Assembly: GCA_963799065.1 (NCBI GenBank)
Contig: CAWCVJ010000001.1
Coordinates: 1,178,001 to 1,242,000 of the forward strand
Length of the DNA: 64,000 nt
Reading direction: 5' to 3'
DNA from: JAJPHW01 sp963799065
GTDB lineage: Bacteria > Acidobacteriota > Terriglobia > Terriglobales > Acidobacteriaceae
Below the pieces are notes generated by a model. The model searched no databases. It had not been told where the DNA came from and saw only the letters and a program-made list of their open reading frames with translations. The position numbers and the translations under genes were made by a program. Positions 1-8,626 of this stretch are shown in pieces; the stretch's first letter is position 1; each line of letters opens with the position of its first letter.

Positions 1-1
1 G

Positions 2-1252
2 CTTTGGGGAGTTTTGTGGACGGACTTATTTCAGTTTGCATTGAAGATGGCGATTGTGATTGGCGTGGCCATCTATGCCGTCGCGGCCACTGGAGGCATG
101 TCCGCCTTGTTGAGCAAACTGGCTGCAATGCGTACGCTCGCAGGACCGGGCGCGGGTGACGCGACGCGTTTCTTTCCAGATTTCTCGCGGCCATGGAGCG
201 CGGAGGGAATTTGGATTTTGCCAGTAATGACTTTTCTGGTGAACATTGGGTTGCAATGGTGGGCGTTCTGGTATCCCGGAGCGGAGCCGGGCGGCGGCGG
301 TTACATTGCGCAAAGAATTTTCAGTGCAAAGGATGAACGCAACGGGTTGCTGTCGGTGCTGTGGTTTAACATCGCGCATTACGCATTGCGGCCGTGGCCT
401 TGGATATTGACGGCTCTCGCGGCGATTGTGCTGTATCCGAATTTGCAGCACCCCGAGACGGGTTACATGTTGATCGTGAGCCAGCATGTGCCTCCCGCGT
501 TGCGCGGCATTGTCATTGCGGGATTTATGGCGGCGTTCATGTCCACGGTGGCGACGCAACTGAATTGGGGCGCGTCTTACCTTGTATCGGATTTCTATCG
601 CCGGTTTCTGAATCGATCGGCCAGCGATCATCATTACGTTGTTGCGTCGAGATGGGTGACAGTGCTGCTGGTGATCGCGTCGGCTGGAGTGTCGGCGCTA
701 TTGCCGTCTGTCGGTGAAGGATGGAAACTCGTGCTGGAAGCGGGCGCCGGCACGGGCGGCGTTTATTTGCTGCGCTGGTATTGGTGGCGGATTAATGCGT
801 GGAGTGAAATTTCAGCGATGACGATGGCGTTAGTGGTGAGTATCGGATTGCGAGTCACCGGGCTTTTCGCTGGATCGTCGCCGGTGGATTTTGCATTCCG
901 CACCATCACCGTGACCGCGATCACGACATTGGTTTGGGTGGTCGTGACACTGACTACTGCGGCTGAGCCGGAGGCGGTACTGACTAGCTTTTACAGAAAG
1001 GTGCGGCCGCAGATTACAGGATGGCGTCCGGTGGCGCGGCTCGCGCCCGAAGTGGTCGAGACCAATGATTTGGCAAGAAACTTATTCTGCTGGGTACTGG
1101 GCTGCGCCATGGTGTATCTGGCTTTATTTGGATTAGGACACGTGATCCTCGGCCCGGTGGTCGAAGGCGACGCGCTGTTGTTTGCAGCGGCGATTTGCGC
1201 AGGTGTTTTGTATTCGATCATTTCGCGCACCGTGGAAGAGGTCGAAGTTTAG
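2..1252 (+). CDS. Sodium:solute symporter (SSS) family transporter, 5'-truncated
   Basis: This is the C-terminal part (about 416 codons) of a polytopic inner-membrane transporter. The frame is open to the left window edge, so the true start lies outside; the TTG at position 14 is internal. About nine hydrophobic segments are visible. The segment AAFMSTVATQLNWGASYL followed by VSDFYRR matches the conserved core helix and loop of the SSS family, which couples uptake of sugars, amino acids or organic acids to sodium. Assuming a usual SSS length near 550-650 residues, roughly the first third is missing. The substrate cannot be told from this part. The stop overlaps by four bases the stop of the convergent HAD gene. 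Family assignment is fairly safe; substrate unknown. Confidence 0.85.
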   Translation, partial: LWGVLWTDLFQFALKMAIVIGVAIYAVAATGGMSALLSKLAAMRTLAGPGAGDATRFFPDFSRPWSAEGIWILPVMTFLVNIGLQWWAFWYPGAEPGGGGYIAQRIFSAKDERNGLLSVLWFNIAHYALRPWPWILTALAAIVLYPNLQHPETGYMLIVSQHVPPALRGIVIAGFMAAFMSTVATQLNWGASYLVSDFYRRFLNRSASDHHYVVASRWVTVLLVIASAGVSALLPSVGEGWKLVLEAGAGTGGVYLLRWYWWRINAWSEISAMTMALVVSIGLRVTGLFAGSSPVDFAFRTITVTAITTLVWVVVTLTTAAEPEAVLTSFYRKVRPQITGWRPVARLAPEVVETNDLARNLFCWVLGCAMVYLALFGLGHVILGPVVEGDALLFAAAICAGVLYSIISRTVEEVEV

Positions 1253-1962
1253 CGCGGCCCGGTTCCGTCAGGCCAATAGATCGTCCAGCCAGATTCTTTG
1301 GCCAATTGTTCGAGGTCGGGATTGGGATTGACCGCGAAGGGATGTCGGGCGATTTGCAACATGCCGACGTCCCAGCGCGAATTGCCGAAAACGGCGTCTG
1401 GGTCACGGCGAATTACTTCGCGGATGGCCTGGGGCTTGCCGTCGCCAGAGGGCACGCGGACGAGCCGACTGGTGATGATGCCATGGTCAATTTCGACGGA
1501 GGCGGCGAGAATTTTCTCGCGCGGAATGCCAAAGTAGGCCAGTCCGGCTTCAATCGTCCATTCGTTGGTCGATGACACAGCCCAGATATCGCAACCCTCG
1601 GTTTGTAGCGCTCTAACGAGGGCAAGCATGTCGGGGAAGATCGTAGTCAGAAAGCGTTCCGCGAAATATTCAGCGGCGAGCGCTCGCAGGTCGTCCTCGC
1701 GCATGAGTTCATGGACGGTGACCATTTCGCCGCACATGTCGTCTTCGCCGACCGTACCTGCTTTATAACCTTTGTAGCGAGCGACGATTACTTCAGCTAT
1801 CGGTGGGGGTAAAACTTTACGAGCCAACTCCCACTCAAAAAAATCTGCGCCGGCATCGCCCGGCCACAGCGTACCGTCGCAATCGAATACAGCAAGTTTG
1901 GGTTCAAGTTTCAGAACGGAGGCGATAAAGGCAGCGGCTTTTGGCGAGAGGTTAGAGGTCAA
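1249..1962 (-). CDS. HAD-superfamily phosphatase (SerB-like subclass)
   Basis: A 237-residue soluble hydrolase. Motif I is FDCDGT with the nucleophile Asp27 and acid/base Asp29. Motif II is the Ser of AVSST, motif III the Lys of GDGKP, and motif IV is GNSRWD instead of the more usual GDSxxD. The helical cap between residues 35 and 110 resembles subclass IB enzymes such as phosphoserine phosphatase, so a small phosphomonoester is the likely substrate. Motif IV keeps only one of the expected acidic residues, which leaves magnesium binding slightly unusual. It reads toward the symporter and lies 32 bases after the MobA-like gene on the same strand, so the two may be cotranscribed. The substrate is not predictable from sequence alone. 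Confidence 0.85.
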   Translation of the reverse strand: MTSNLSPKAAAFIASVLKLEPKLAVFDCDGTLWPGDAGADFFEWELARKVLPPPIAEVIVARYKGYKAGTVGEDDMCGEMVTVHELMREDDLRALAAEYFAERFLTTIFPDMLALVRALQTEGCDIWAVSSTNEWTIEAGLAYFGIPREKILAASVEIDHGIITSRLVRVPSGDGKPQAIREVIRRDPDAVFGNSRWDVGMLQIARHPFAVNPNPDLEQLAKESGWTIYWPDGTGPR

Positions 1963-1994
1963 GCGTGAGTTGGATCCTTTCTGGATTGGTCGAG

Positions 1995-2603
1995 TTATAG
2001 CGCCGCGTAATCTTGCGGCGTGTTCATTTCGAGAGTAACAAACGGATCGGAGACTGGGACATACGCGATGTGGTCGGGCAGCGACGTAAAGACTTCGTCC
2101 GTAGTAGAAATTGAATCGGCGCGAAGCATAGCCTCGATCATTTCGCGGCCCATCAGAACTGGGTGACCATGCTTTCCATTGTGTTCAGGGATAACCGCCC
2201 AGCGACCCAGGCCGGCTTCGCGACAGAACGCGGAGTGCAGCGTCTCAAGGGTAGCTGAGGATGGAGGCGGACGATCAACGAGCGCGACTGTTGCTGCATC
2301 GCGTCCTCGATTGAGCACTTCGTTCAGCCCCACTTGTAGTGAACTGAATTGTCCGCGCGCTGGGTCGGGATCGCGAACCAGCGACGCATTATTTTCGTAG
2401 ACCACCGCTTCCAACGTGGGCTGATTTGCTCCAACGACCACCAGAACCAGGTCGTTAAACAGATTCAAGGCGCGAATCCAGGAAGATAAAATCGTGCCGG
2501 GATTTGCCGCGTGCGACGGCCACGGTAGAAGAGCTTTCTCACGCCCCATGCGGGAAGAATCGCCTACAAGAATGATCGCGCAAAGGCTGGGGGCACGACT
2601 CAT
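1995..2603 (-). CDS. MobA-like NTP transferase domain protein
   Basis: A 202-residue nucleotidyltransferase-fold protein. The N-terminal ILVGDSSRMGREKALLPW corresponds to the nucleotide-binding loop of MobA/MocA-type enzymes, which attach a nucleotide to molybdopterin or activate sugar phosphates. LVDRPPPS matches the metal-binding Asp motif (usually DQP), and the GKHGHPVL segment is also family-like. The glycine-rich loop seems one residue shorter than the usual LAxGxSxRMG, and its second small residue is Val, so activity should not be assumed. No molybdopterin genes are nearby. Start is the ATG at 2603. The family is reasonably clear; the cofactor-specific role is not. Confidence 0.75.
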   Translation of the reverse strand: MSRAPSLCAIILVGDSSRMGREKALLPWPSHAANPGTILSSWIRALNLFNDLVLVVVGANQPTLEAVVYENNASLVRDPDPARGQFSSLQVGLNEVLNRGRDAATVALVDRPPPSSATLETLHSAFCREAGLGRWAVIPEHNGKHGHPVLMGREMIEAMLRADSISTTDEVFTSLPDHIAYVPVSDPFVTLEMNTPQDYAAL

Positions 2604-2653
2604 GGGTTAAGTTCGCTCCGGCGAATGTGATTGCGACATCCACCACTTCAATT

Positions 2654-3556
2654 CTAGTCGATCATGCGGCTGGTGATTTGGGCGTAGCTTTCGATGCGGC
2701 GATCGCGCAGAAAAGGCCAGTTGCGCCGAATTTCTTCCAACTCTTTCAAGTTCACTTCGCCGAGCAGAATTTCTTCTCTATCCGATGAGGCTTCGGCCAG
2801 AACGCGGCCGAAGGGATCGGCGAAGAATGATCCGCCCCAGAATTCTAAGCCCTGGCCAGGAGCACGGTTCCCGCGAACGTCGCCATGTTCGAAACCGACG
2901 CGGTTGACGACAGCGACGTAGACCCCGTTGGCGATGGCGTGGGCGCGCTGAATGGTGCGCCAGGCGTCATGCTGGGCGACGCCGAACTCGGCTTTCTCGG
3001 CGGGATGCCATCCAATTGCAGTCGGATAGAAAAGCAAATGCGCGCCTTGAAGTGCCGTGATCCGCGCGCCTTCGGGATACCACTGATCCCAGCAGACGAG
3101 GGTGCCGACGCGCCCCACGTTGGTGTCGAAAGCCCGGAATCCGAGATCGCCTGGAGTGAAGTAATATTTTTCATAATAGAGCGGGTCGTCCGGAATGTGC
3201 ATCTTGCGATAAACGTTGCTCATGGCGCCATCGGCGTCAAAAGTGACTGCGGTGTTGTGATACACGCCTGGCGCACGTTTTTCGAAGAGCGATGCGACCA
3301 GGACGATGTGTAGTTCGCGAGCTACTGCGGCGAGTTTCTCAGTGGTCGGGCCGGGAATTGGTTCGGCGAGATCGAACAGAGAGGAGTCTTCGCGCTGGCA
3401 GAAGTATTGCGTCTGAAAAAGTTCCGGGAGGCAGATGATCTTCGCGCTACGGCGCGCCGCTTCGCGAACCTGATCGATAGCGCGACGAAGATTTTCCTCA
3501 GGGTAGGGAGTCGCGGACATCTGGACTAATCCGACGGTGTATTTATCGAGCGGCAC
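2654..3556 (-). CDS. aguB: N-carbamoylputrescine amidase
   Basis: A 300-residue carbon-nitrogen hydrolase (nitrilase superfamily). The catalytic triad is visible as Glu45 in LPELF, Lys118 in RKMHIPDDP and Cys155 in LVCWDQWYPE, and these flanking sequences are characteristic of N-carbamoylputrescine amidase, which releases putrescine, CO2 and ammonia. The start is a GTG preceded seven bases upstream by a perfect AGGAGG. The gene is divergent from the DHS-like and agmatine deiminase genes, so agmatine deiminase plus this enzyme gives the complete two-step route from agmatine to putrescine. Cytoplasmic. The symbol follows the agu convention; high confidence because both pathway enzymes sit together. 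Confidence 0.92.
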   Translation of the reverse strand: MPLDKYTVGLVQMSATPYPEENLRRAIDQVREAARRSAKIICLPELFQTQYFCQREDSSLFDLAEPIPGPTTEKLAAVARELHIVLVASLFEKRAPGVYHNTAVTFDADGAMSNVYRKMHIPDDPLYYEKYYFTPGDLGFRAFDTNVGRVGTLVCWDQWYPEGARITALQGAHLLFYPTAIGWHPAEKAEFGVAQHDAWRTIQRAHAIANGVYVAVVNRVGFEHGDVRGNRAPGQGLEFWGGSFFADPFGRVLAEASSDREEILLGEVNLKELEEIRRNWPFLRDRRIESYAQITSRMID

Positions 3557-3613
3557 GGGCGAGCCTCCTGTAATGTGGCCTTGCGAATGACGGCTACCAT
3601 ATCAGCAATGCAA

Positions 3614-3626
3614 ATCATCTGATGAT
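3614..3626. promoter_or_regulatory. Perfect 13-bp palindrome between divergent polyamine genes
   Basis: ATCATC-T-GATGAT lies near the middle of the 174-bp space between the amidase and DHS-like genes, where promoters for both directions must lie. It is a possible operator. No clear -35/-10 pair was found around it. A palindrome using the same half-site letters in the opposite order lies upstream of the potA-like gene. Confidence 0.3.
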
Positions 3627-3730
3627 CGAACGACAGCGAACGATACTGAAATTCACCGCGCGCTTCTAGTAAAGTAGTTAGCGACGAATACGAAATCCTG
3701 AACAATGTTTCTTCCAGGGGAGAAGCGCAA

Positions 3731-4753
3731 GTGAATTTCAAACGTGAAGTGGCGGAGAGAGAGTCCGAGATTCGGCCGATGGAGCCGTTGGACCTTACGC
3801 GCGTGCGTTCTGTCGATGACCTAGTGCGGGCGATGGCGCGTACCGCGTTTACCGGTCGTCAGTTGGGCGAGGCCGCCGATGTGCTGGAATCCATGGCCGA
3901 GGACAAAGACTGTTTTGTAGTGATGACCCTGGCCGGTTCCATGATGGTGGCGCGGCAGAGTCTGATCATTGCCGAGCTTATCGACCGCGGGATTGTGAAT
4001 GCGATTGTGTCCAACGGTACGTTGATCACACAAGGTCTTGCCGAAGTAACCGGACGCAATCATTATCGCGTGCATGACGGCTCTCAGTCCGAAGAGAAGT
4101 TGGACGACGTGCGTGAAGTCATGGCACAAATTCTCGCGCGGTGGGACGCGAACGAAGTGATGTGTTCTTACAAGCTGAGCCATGTCATCGGCCAGCACTT
4201 GGCGGAACACGGCGAGGGACGCGGCATTCTGAGATCGGCCTATTTGAAAGGCGTGCCGGTTTTCGTCCCGGCGTTTACGGATTCGGGGTTGGGGCTGGAT
4301 GTCGCGCTGAATAACCGTCTGCGGGAATCGACGGGACATCACAAAGTAAGGTTCGATCCCTTTGAGGATTTAGAGCATTTTTCCGCGACGCTGTTGCGGC
4401 AAGAGCGGCTGGGGATCTTTTCGATCGGAGGCGGCGTTCCCTCAACCTGGGCGCAGCAGTTCGGACCATTTATCGAACTGCGTCACCGGCGCATGGGAGA
4501 GAATGTCCCGTTGAAGCGCTATCACTATGGACTGCGGATTTGTTCGGAGCGCGAGGCCAATTCGTGGGGAAGATTCGCGCCGACTTCATCCGGCGAGAAC
4601 GGACGATTCGGCGAAGTATTTGTCGATGCGACCGTCGGGTTACCGATGATCGTGGCGGCGGTGTTGGAGAGGCTCGGCAAAGGAAAGGGTCACGCCTACG
4701 CAAAGCGCGAGGTGGTAAAGCCGGCGAAGACGAAGAAGAAAGGGCGGCGATAG
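3731..4753 (+). CDS. Deoxyhypusine-synthase-like protein lacking the catalytic lysine
   Basis: A 340-residue protein of the deoxyhypusine/homospermidine synthase fold: NAD-binding elements near residues 65-120 (LAGSMM, VSNGT), then SIGGGVP and SWGRF in the C-terminal half. In eukaryotic deoxyhypusine synthase the sequence after GGG carries the lysine that forms the enzyme-imine intermediate; here GGGVPSTWAQQ (residues 233-243) puts Ser238 at that place. Bacteria have no eIF5A, so a role on free polyamines or amines is more likely. The start is a GTG with a GGGGAG site eight bases upstream. Agmatine deiminase follows 11 bases after the stop, and the amidase is divergent, placing this protein in putrescine metabolism. 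The reaction is not known to me. Confidence 0.8.
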   Translation: MNFKREVAERESEIRPMEPLDLTRVRSVDDLVRAMARTAFTGRQLGEAADVLESMAEDKDCFVVMTLAGSMMVARQSLIIAELIDRGIVNAIVSNGTLITQGLAEVTGRNHYRVHDGSQSEEKLDDVREVMAQILARWDANEVMCSYKLSHVIGQHLAEHGEGRGILRSAYLKGVPVFVPAFTDSGLGLDVALNNRLRESTGHHKVRFDPFEDLEHFSATLLRQERLGIFSIGGGVPSTWAQQFGPFIELRHRRMGENVPLKRYHYGLRICSEREANSWGRFAPTSSGENGRFGEVFVDATVGLPMIVAAVLERLGKGKGHAYAKREVVKPAKTKKKGRR

Positions 4754-4764
4754 AGCGTTCCCTC

Positions 4765-5823
4765 ATGCCCGATTCATCTCAACCGAATTTCGTCATGCCC
4801 GCTGAGTGGGAGAGACACTCGGCGACGTGGATAGCCTGGCCGCATAACGCCAAAGACTGGCCGGGGAAATTCGAGCCGATTCCTTGGGTTTACGCCGAGA
4901 TCGTGCGCGGTTTGGCGCGCTCTGAGTCCGTCCAGATCATCGTTAACGACGCCGCTTCCGAAAGGCGGGTTCGCGGTATTCTTTTCCGGGCTGGCGCTTT
5001 AGGGACGAACATTCATTTTCATCGCTGGCCGACGGACCGTGTATGGATGCGCGATTCGGGTTGTATTTTTGTTCGCAACTCGCGAGCGCCTCGGAAGCAA
5101 CCATCGGCCGTCACTTGGCGCTTTAACGCGTGGGCGAAGTATTCGAACTATCGGCGCGACATGCATATCGGGGAGCGTATGGCTGAGTCTACGGATGCGC
5201 CCCCCGTCGAGCCTATGTTTGCGAATAAACGCGTTGTACTGGAAGGTGGATCGATCGACGTCAACGGGCGCGGTACGCTGCTGACTACGGAAGAGTGTCT
5301 GCTGAGTAAGGTGCAGCAGCGCAATCCGGGCATGAAGAAGAAAGACTACGAGGCGGTGTTCGCAGAATATCTCGGCGTCTCGAACGTGATCTGGCTGGGA
5401 AAGGGAATTACTGGAGATGACACCCACGGCCATGTCGACGATCTTGCGCGCTTTGTTGCGCCGAATCGCGTGGTTACCGTGGTCGAGCCCAATCGCAAGG
5501 ACAAGAATCACACGCCCCTCAAAGAGAATCTCCGCCGCTTGCGCGCAGCCGCCGATCAAGACGGTAAGCATCTTGAAGTGGTCGATCTGCCTATGCCATC
5601 TCCCCTTTATTTCGAGAAGACACGGCTGCCTGCCAGTTATGCGAACTTCTACATCGCGAATCGCAGCGTGCTGGTTCCGGTCTTCAATGACGCCAATGAC
5701 CGCGTCGCGCTCGATACCTTGGCGGAGTGCTTTCCAGCGCGCGAGATCGTTCCCATCTATTCCGGGGATTTGGTTTGGGGGTTCGGCACGCTGCATTGCC
5801 TGACGCAGCAGCAACCAGCATAG
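4765..5823 (+). CDS. aguA: Agmatine deiminase
   Basis: A 352-residue peptidylarginine-deiminase-type (pentein) enzyme that converts agmatine to N-carbamoylputrescine and ammonia. Visible hallmarks are MPAEWERHSATWIAWP at the N-terminus, WMRDSG (substrate-binding Asp), EGGSIDVNG, GDDTHGHVDD with the catalytic His, and the nucleophile Cys345 in GFGTLHCLTQQQP close to the C-terminus. The usual GGGxIHC context is changed to GFGTLHC, but the Cys and its neighbours are kept. The frame continues upstream into the DHS-like gene; the ATG at 4765 is chosen because conserved homology begins there and it lies 11 bases after that gene's stop. It forms a pathway pair with the divergent amidase. Confidence 0.93.
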   Translation: MPDSSQPNFVMPAEWERHSATWIAWPHNAKDWPGKFEPIPWVYAEIVRGLARSESVQIIVNDAASERRVRGILFRAGALGTNIHFHRWPTDRVWMRDSGCIFVRNSRAPRKQPSAVTWRFNAWAKYSNYRRDMHIGERMAESTDAPPVEPMFANKRVVLEGGSIDVNGRGTLLTTEECLLSKVQQRNPGMKKKDYEAVFAEYLGVSNVIWLGKGITGDDTHGHVDDLARFVAPNRVVTVVEPNRKDKNHTPLKENLRRLRAAADQDGKHLEVVDLPMPSPLYFEKTRLPASYANFYIANRSVLVPVFNDANDRVALDTLAECFPAREIVPIYSGDLVWGFGTLHCLTQQQPA

Positions 5824-5848
5824 TTCTATCAGCTGCGGGTCGCGCGCG

Positions 5849-5892
5849 AGATCCCTCACTCCGCCCGAAGAACGGCTTCGTTCGGGATGACG
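5849..5892. repeat. Hairpin-bearing intergenic repeat between convergent genes
   Basis: The convergent gap 5824-5911 contains a run starting ATCCCTCACTCCGCC and ending TTCGGGATGAC, with an inner hairpin CGAAG-AACGG-CTTCG (5866-5880). The pattern 'ATCC...GGATGAC' around a G+C-rich hairpin is a common small interspersed element in many soil bacteria. It may also help separate the two converging transcripts. Only one good copy was seen here. Confidence 0.4.
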
Positions 5893-5911
5893 AGCATCGT
5901 GGAGAATTGAG

Positions 5912-6934
5912 TTACAGCGTCAACACAACCTTGCCGAACATGCGACTGCTTTCCAGATACTCGTGCGCAGCTCTTGTTTCTTCGAGAGGAAAGGTTCGAT
6001 CCACTACGGGCTTCAAACGGCCTGCGAAGATGTGGCTCAGAGCTTCGCGGAGGTCCCCCATGGTTCCCATGTAGGATCCAAGAAAAGACAGCTGGCGCGA
6101 AAATAAGAAGCGCAAGTCGAATTTCGCCTCGAATCCGGTTGTGGCGCCGCACGTGACAATCGTTCCGCCCGGCTTGAGCGATTTCATGCTTTCATCCCAG
6201 GTCGCGGTGCCGACGTGTTCGACGACGATGTCGACGCCTTCTTTGTTCGTGATGCGGCGGACTTCCTGCGATATTTTTTGCTTGTAATGATCAATGCCTT
6301 CGTCCGCGCCGATCGCACGTGCTTTCGCGAGTTTGTGATCGTCGCCAGCAGTCGCGATGACGCGTGCATGAAACATTTTGGCAATTTGGATTGCTGCAAC
6401 GCCCACGCCCGATCCCGCGCCCAGCACGAGAACCGTTTGTCCGGTACGAATCTTCGCCAGTGCGACGAGCATATGCCACGCGGTCACGAAAACCAGCGGG
6501 ACGCTTGCCGCTTCGACAAATCCGAGCCCGTCGGGAATCGGAATCACGCTCGCGACTGGGACCGCGATCAGTTCGCAGTTGCCGCCGTCGACGGCATTGC
6601 CCAAGACGGAGAACTCTCGGCATTGATTCTGAATTCCGGCGAGACACTTCGGACAATGCCCGCAGAAGTGCATCGGAGCGACGATCACGCGCTGGCCGAC
6701 TCTGATATCTTTTACGTACTCGCCGACTGCGGCGACTTCTCCGGCGATGTCGCTGCCCAAGATGTGCGGAAGCTTTACGCCGCGCAATCCCTTGCGAACC
6801 CACAAATCGAGATGATTGAGGGCGCAGGCGCGGATCCGCACAAGCACCTGATCCTTACGCAGTTCGGGATCGGCGATTTCTTCGTAGCGTAACTGCTCGG
6901 GTCCGCCGAATTCGTGGATGCGAACGGCTCTCAT
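5912..6934 (-). CDS. Zinc-binding medium-chain dehydrogenase / quinone-reductase-like
   Basis: A 340-residue MDR-superfamily oxidoreductase. MRAVRIHEFGGPEQLRYEE opens the GroES-like catalytic domain, CGHCPKCLAGIQNQC (residues about 97-111) supplies four structural-zinc cysteines, and VLVLGAGSGVGVAAIQIAK is the Rossmann NAD(P)H site. The frame extends to 7003, but the ATG at 6934 starts where MDR homology begins and has a purine-rich stretch before it. The mix of quinone-reductase-like N-terminus and structural zinc is typical of uncharacterised 'zinc-binding alcohol dehydrogenase' annotations. The next upstream gene on this strand is another MDR enzyme 110 bases away. Substrate unknown. Confidence 0.88.
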   Translation of the reverse strand: MRAVRIHEFGGPEQLRYEEIADPELRKDQVLVRIRACALNHLDLWVRKGLRGVKLPHILGSDIAGEVAAVGEYVKDIRVGQRVIVAPMHFCGHCPKCLAGIQNQCREFSVLGNAVDGGNCELIAVPVASVIPIPDGLGFVEAASVPLVFVTAWHMLVALAKIRTGQTVLVLGAGSGVGVAAIQIAKMFHARVIATAGDDHKLAKARAIGADEGIDHYKQKISQEVRRITNKEGVDIVVEHVGTATWDESMKSLKPGGTIVTCGATTGFEAKFDLRFLFSRQLSFLGSYMGTMGDLREALSHIFAGRLKPVVDRTFPLEETRAAHEYLESSRMFGKVVLTL

Positions 6935-7044
6935 CTTCTTCTTCTCGTTCCCCGCTTCAAAACCAGCATATCCAGTTTCCCCCTTTGACTTCGCTCGAGG
7001 CAAGCTCTGCCGGAACTAAACGCGACAAAGGTTGGGGACCCAGG

Positions 7045-8100
7045 TTAGTTGAGCGAGGCAATGTCGATGACGAAGCGGTAGCGGACGTCGCTCTTCAGGA
7101 CGCGCTCGTAGGCTTCGTTGACTTTTTGAATCGGAATCACTTCGACGTCGCAGGTGATGTTGTGCTTGCCGCAGAAGTCGAGCATCTCCTGGGTTTCTTT
7201 GATGCCGCCGATTACGGAGCCTCCGATGCTGCGGCGTCGAGCGATCAGGGGGAATCCTTGGATCGGAATTGCGTCGTCGGGAACACCGACGACTACGAGG
7301 CTACCATCCACACGTAGCAAATTGACGTATTGATTCCAGTCGAGGGCGGCCGAGACAGTATTGATGATGAGGTCGAAATATCCTTGGAGCTTGCTGAAAG
7401 TGTCGGGATCTGAGGTCGCGTAGTAATGGTCGGCTCCGAGGCGTTTGCCGTCGGCCTGCTTGCTGAGGGACTGACTCAGCACGGTGACTTCGGCGCCCAT
7501 GGCGTGGGCGAGCTTAACCCCCATATGGCCGAGCCCGCCAAGTCCTACGATGGCGACTTTCTTGCCCGGCCCGGCGCCCCAATGACGCAGCGGCGAATAG
7601 AGTGTGATGCCGGCGCAGAGCAATGGGGCCGCGGCGTCGAGCGGAAGGTTAGCGGGAATGCGGACTGCATAGTTCTCGTCCACGACGAGGGATTCGGAGT
7701 ATCCACCATAGGTTGGATTCTGTTCCGCGTCGCGGCCGTTATAAGTCCAGACAGTGAGAACGTTGCAGAACTGCTCTAGATCTTTTTTGCAATATTCGCA
7801 GGTGCGGCAGGAGTCGACGAAACAGCCGACGCCGACGTGGTCGCCGACTCTGTATTTGGTCACCTTGCTGCCGACGGCTTTTACCACGCCAGCGATTTCG
7901 TGACCTGGAACCATGGGGAAAATGGTGTCAGGCATGGCCTCACTCCACTCATTGCGAACCTGGTGAATGTCGGAGTGGCAGATGCCGCAGAATTTGATGT
8001 CTATGACAATGTCGTGCTCGCGCGGGGCGCGGCGATCGATGGAAAATGGGGTGAGAGGCGCTTTTGCGGTAAGGGCGGCGTAGGCTTTCGTTTGGCTCAT
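7045..8100 (-). CDS. NAD(P)-dependent zinc alcohol dehydrogenase (cinnamyl-alcohol-dehydrogenase type)
   Basis: A 351-residue MDR enzyme. FCGICHSDIHQ and PGHEIAG give the catalytic zinc ligands, CRTCEYCKKDLEQFC the structural zinc lobe, and GLGGLGHMGVKLA the nucleotide-binding turn. The LTVWTYNGRD and TYGGYSE segments are typical of the YahK/AdhC/CAD-like group, which reduces aldehydes with NADPH. Full length for the family. It is one of two dehydrogenases in tandem and may detoxify aldehydes, but no pathway context fixes the substrate. Confidence 0.9.
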   Translation of the reverse strand: MSQTKAYAALTAKAPLTPFSIDRRAPREHDIVIDIKFCGICHSDIHQVRNEWSEAMPDTIFPMVPGHEIAGVVKAVGSKVTKYRVGDHVGVGCFVDSCRTCEYCKKDLEQFCNVLTVWTYNGRDAEQNPTYGGYSESLVVDENYAVRIPANLPLDAAAPLLCAGITLYSPLRHWGAGPGKKVAIVGLGGLGHMGVKLAHAMGAEVTVLSQSLSKQADGKRLGADHYYATSDPDTFSKLQGYFDLIINTVSAALDWNQYVNLLRVDGSLVVVGVPDDAIPIQGFPLIARRRSIGGSVIGGIKETQEMLDFCGKHNITCDVEVIPIQKVNEAYERVLKSDVRYRFVIDIASLN

Positions 8101-8173
8101 GAGTATCAGAATAACTTGGCGGGCGAAAAGTCGCTAGCGATGGATTATCGCCTCAGGAGCGCAGTGCTTACGC

Positions 8174-8533
8174 TTAGTGCAGCCGTTGCAAATGCGTGTC
8201 AGTAAAGAAGGTCGGATACTTCAAGCCGTATCCGAGGGTTCTATCAAAGGCGACATGAGCCAGCCAAATCAGTGCAAACGAGAGATACCCCGCTTGGTGT
8301 TGAGTGTAAGCGACGCCAGTCACCAGCAGGGGCAGGGTGGCGGTATGAACCAGATTATAGAGTTGAGCTCCGAGCCGAGGGTTGGACAGGTAACCGAGCA
8401 TAAAGAGGTCGGGCCACAAGAACAGAAGGAAGAAATGTCCCCACCCGAACCCTGCAGATCGATAAAGGTAGGTCACGAGCGCCAGTTCGGCTGCAGCTTC
8501 AATATGCAGGAGCAGTCTCGGTTGGGAAAACAT
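8174..8533 (-). CDS. DUF4260-type small membrane protein
   Basis: A 119-residue protein with about four hydrophobic helices. The pattern RLLLHIEAAAELAL, then FLLFLWPDLFMLGYL, YNLVHTATLPLL and WLAHVAFDRTLGYGLKYPTFFTDTHL matches DUF4260 proteins, whose last motif is especially conserved. The frame extends to 8614, but the ATG at 8533 starts at the conserved N-terminus. Function unknown. It sits between the alcohol dehydrogenase and the SDR on the same strand. Confidence 0.8.
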   Translation of the reverse strand: MFSQPRLLLHIEAAAELALVTYLYRSAGFGWGHFFLLFLWPDLFMLGYLSNPRLGAQLYNLVHTATLPLLVTGVAYTQHQAGYLSFALIWLAHVAFDRTLGYGLKYPTFFTDTHLQRLH

Positions 8534-8626
8534 GGTCGTCCTTGAAAGATTGTAAAGGATCGCGAAGGATAAACCTGGAAACCAATTATTCACACCTCGC
8601 AATCCGGGCTGCAACGAGGTCGCCGC

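Noticed and set aside
3526..3741. 71-codon frame in the divergent polyamine spacer
   Set aside because: It overlaps the amidase start and the DHS-like ribosome site, and has no own ribosome site; the region is better read as a regulatory spacer.
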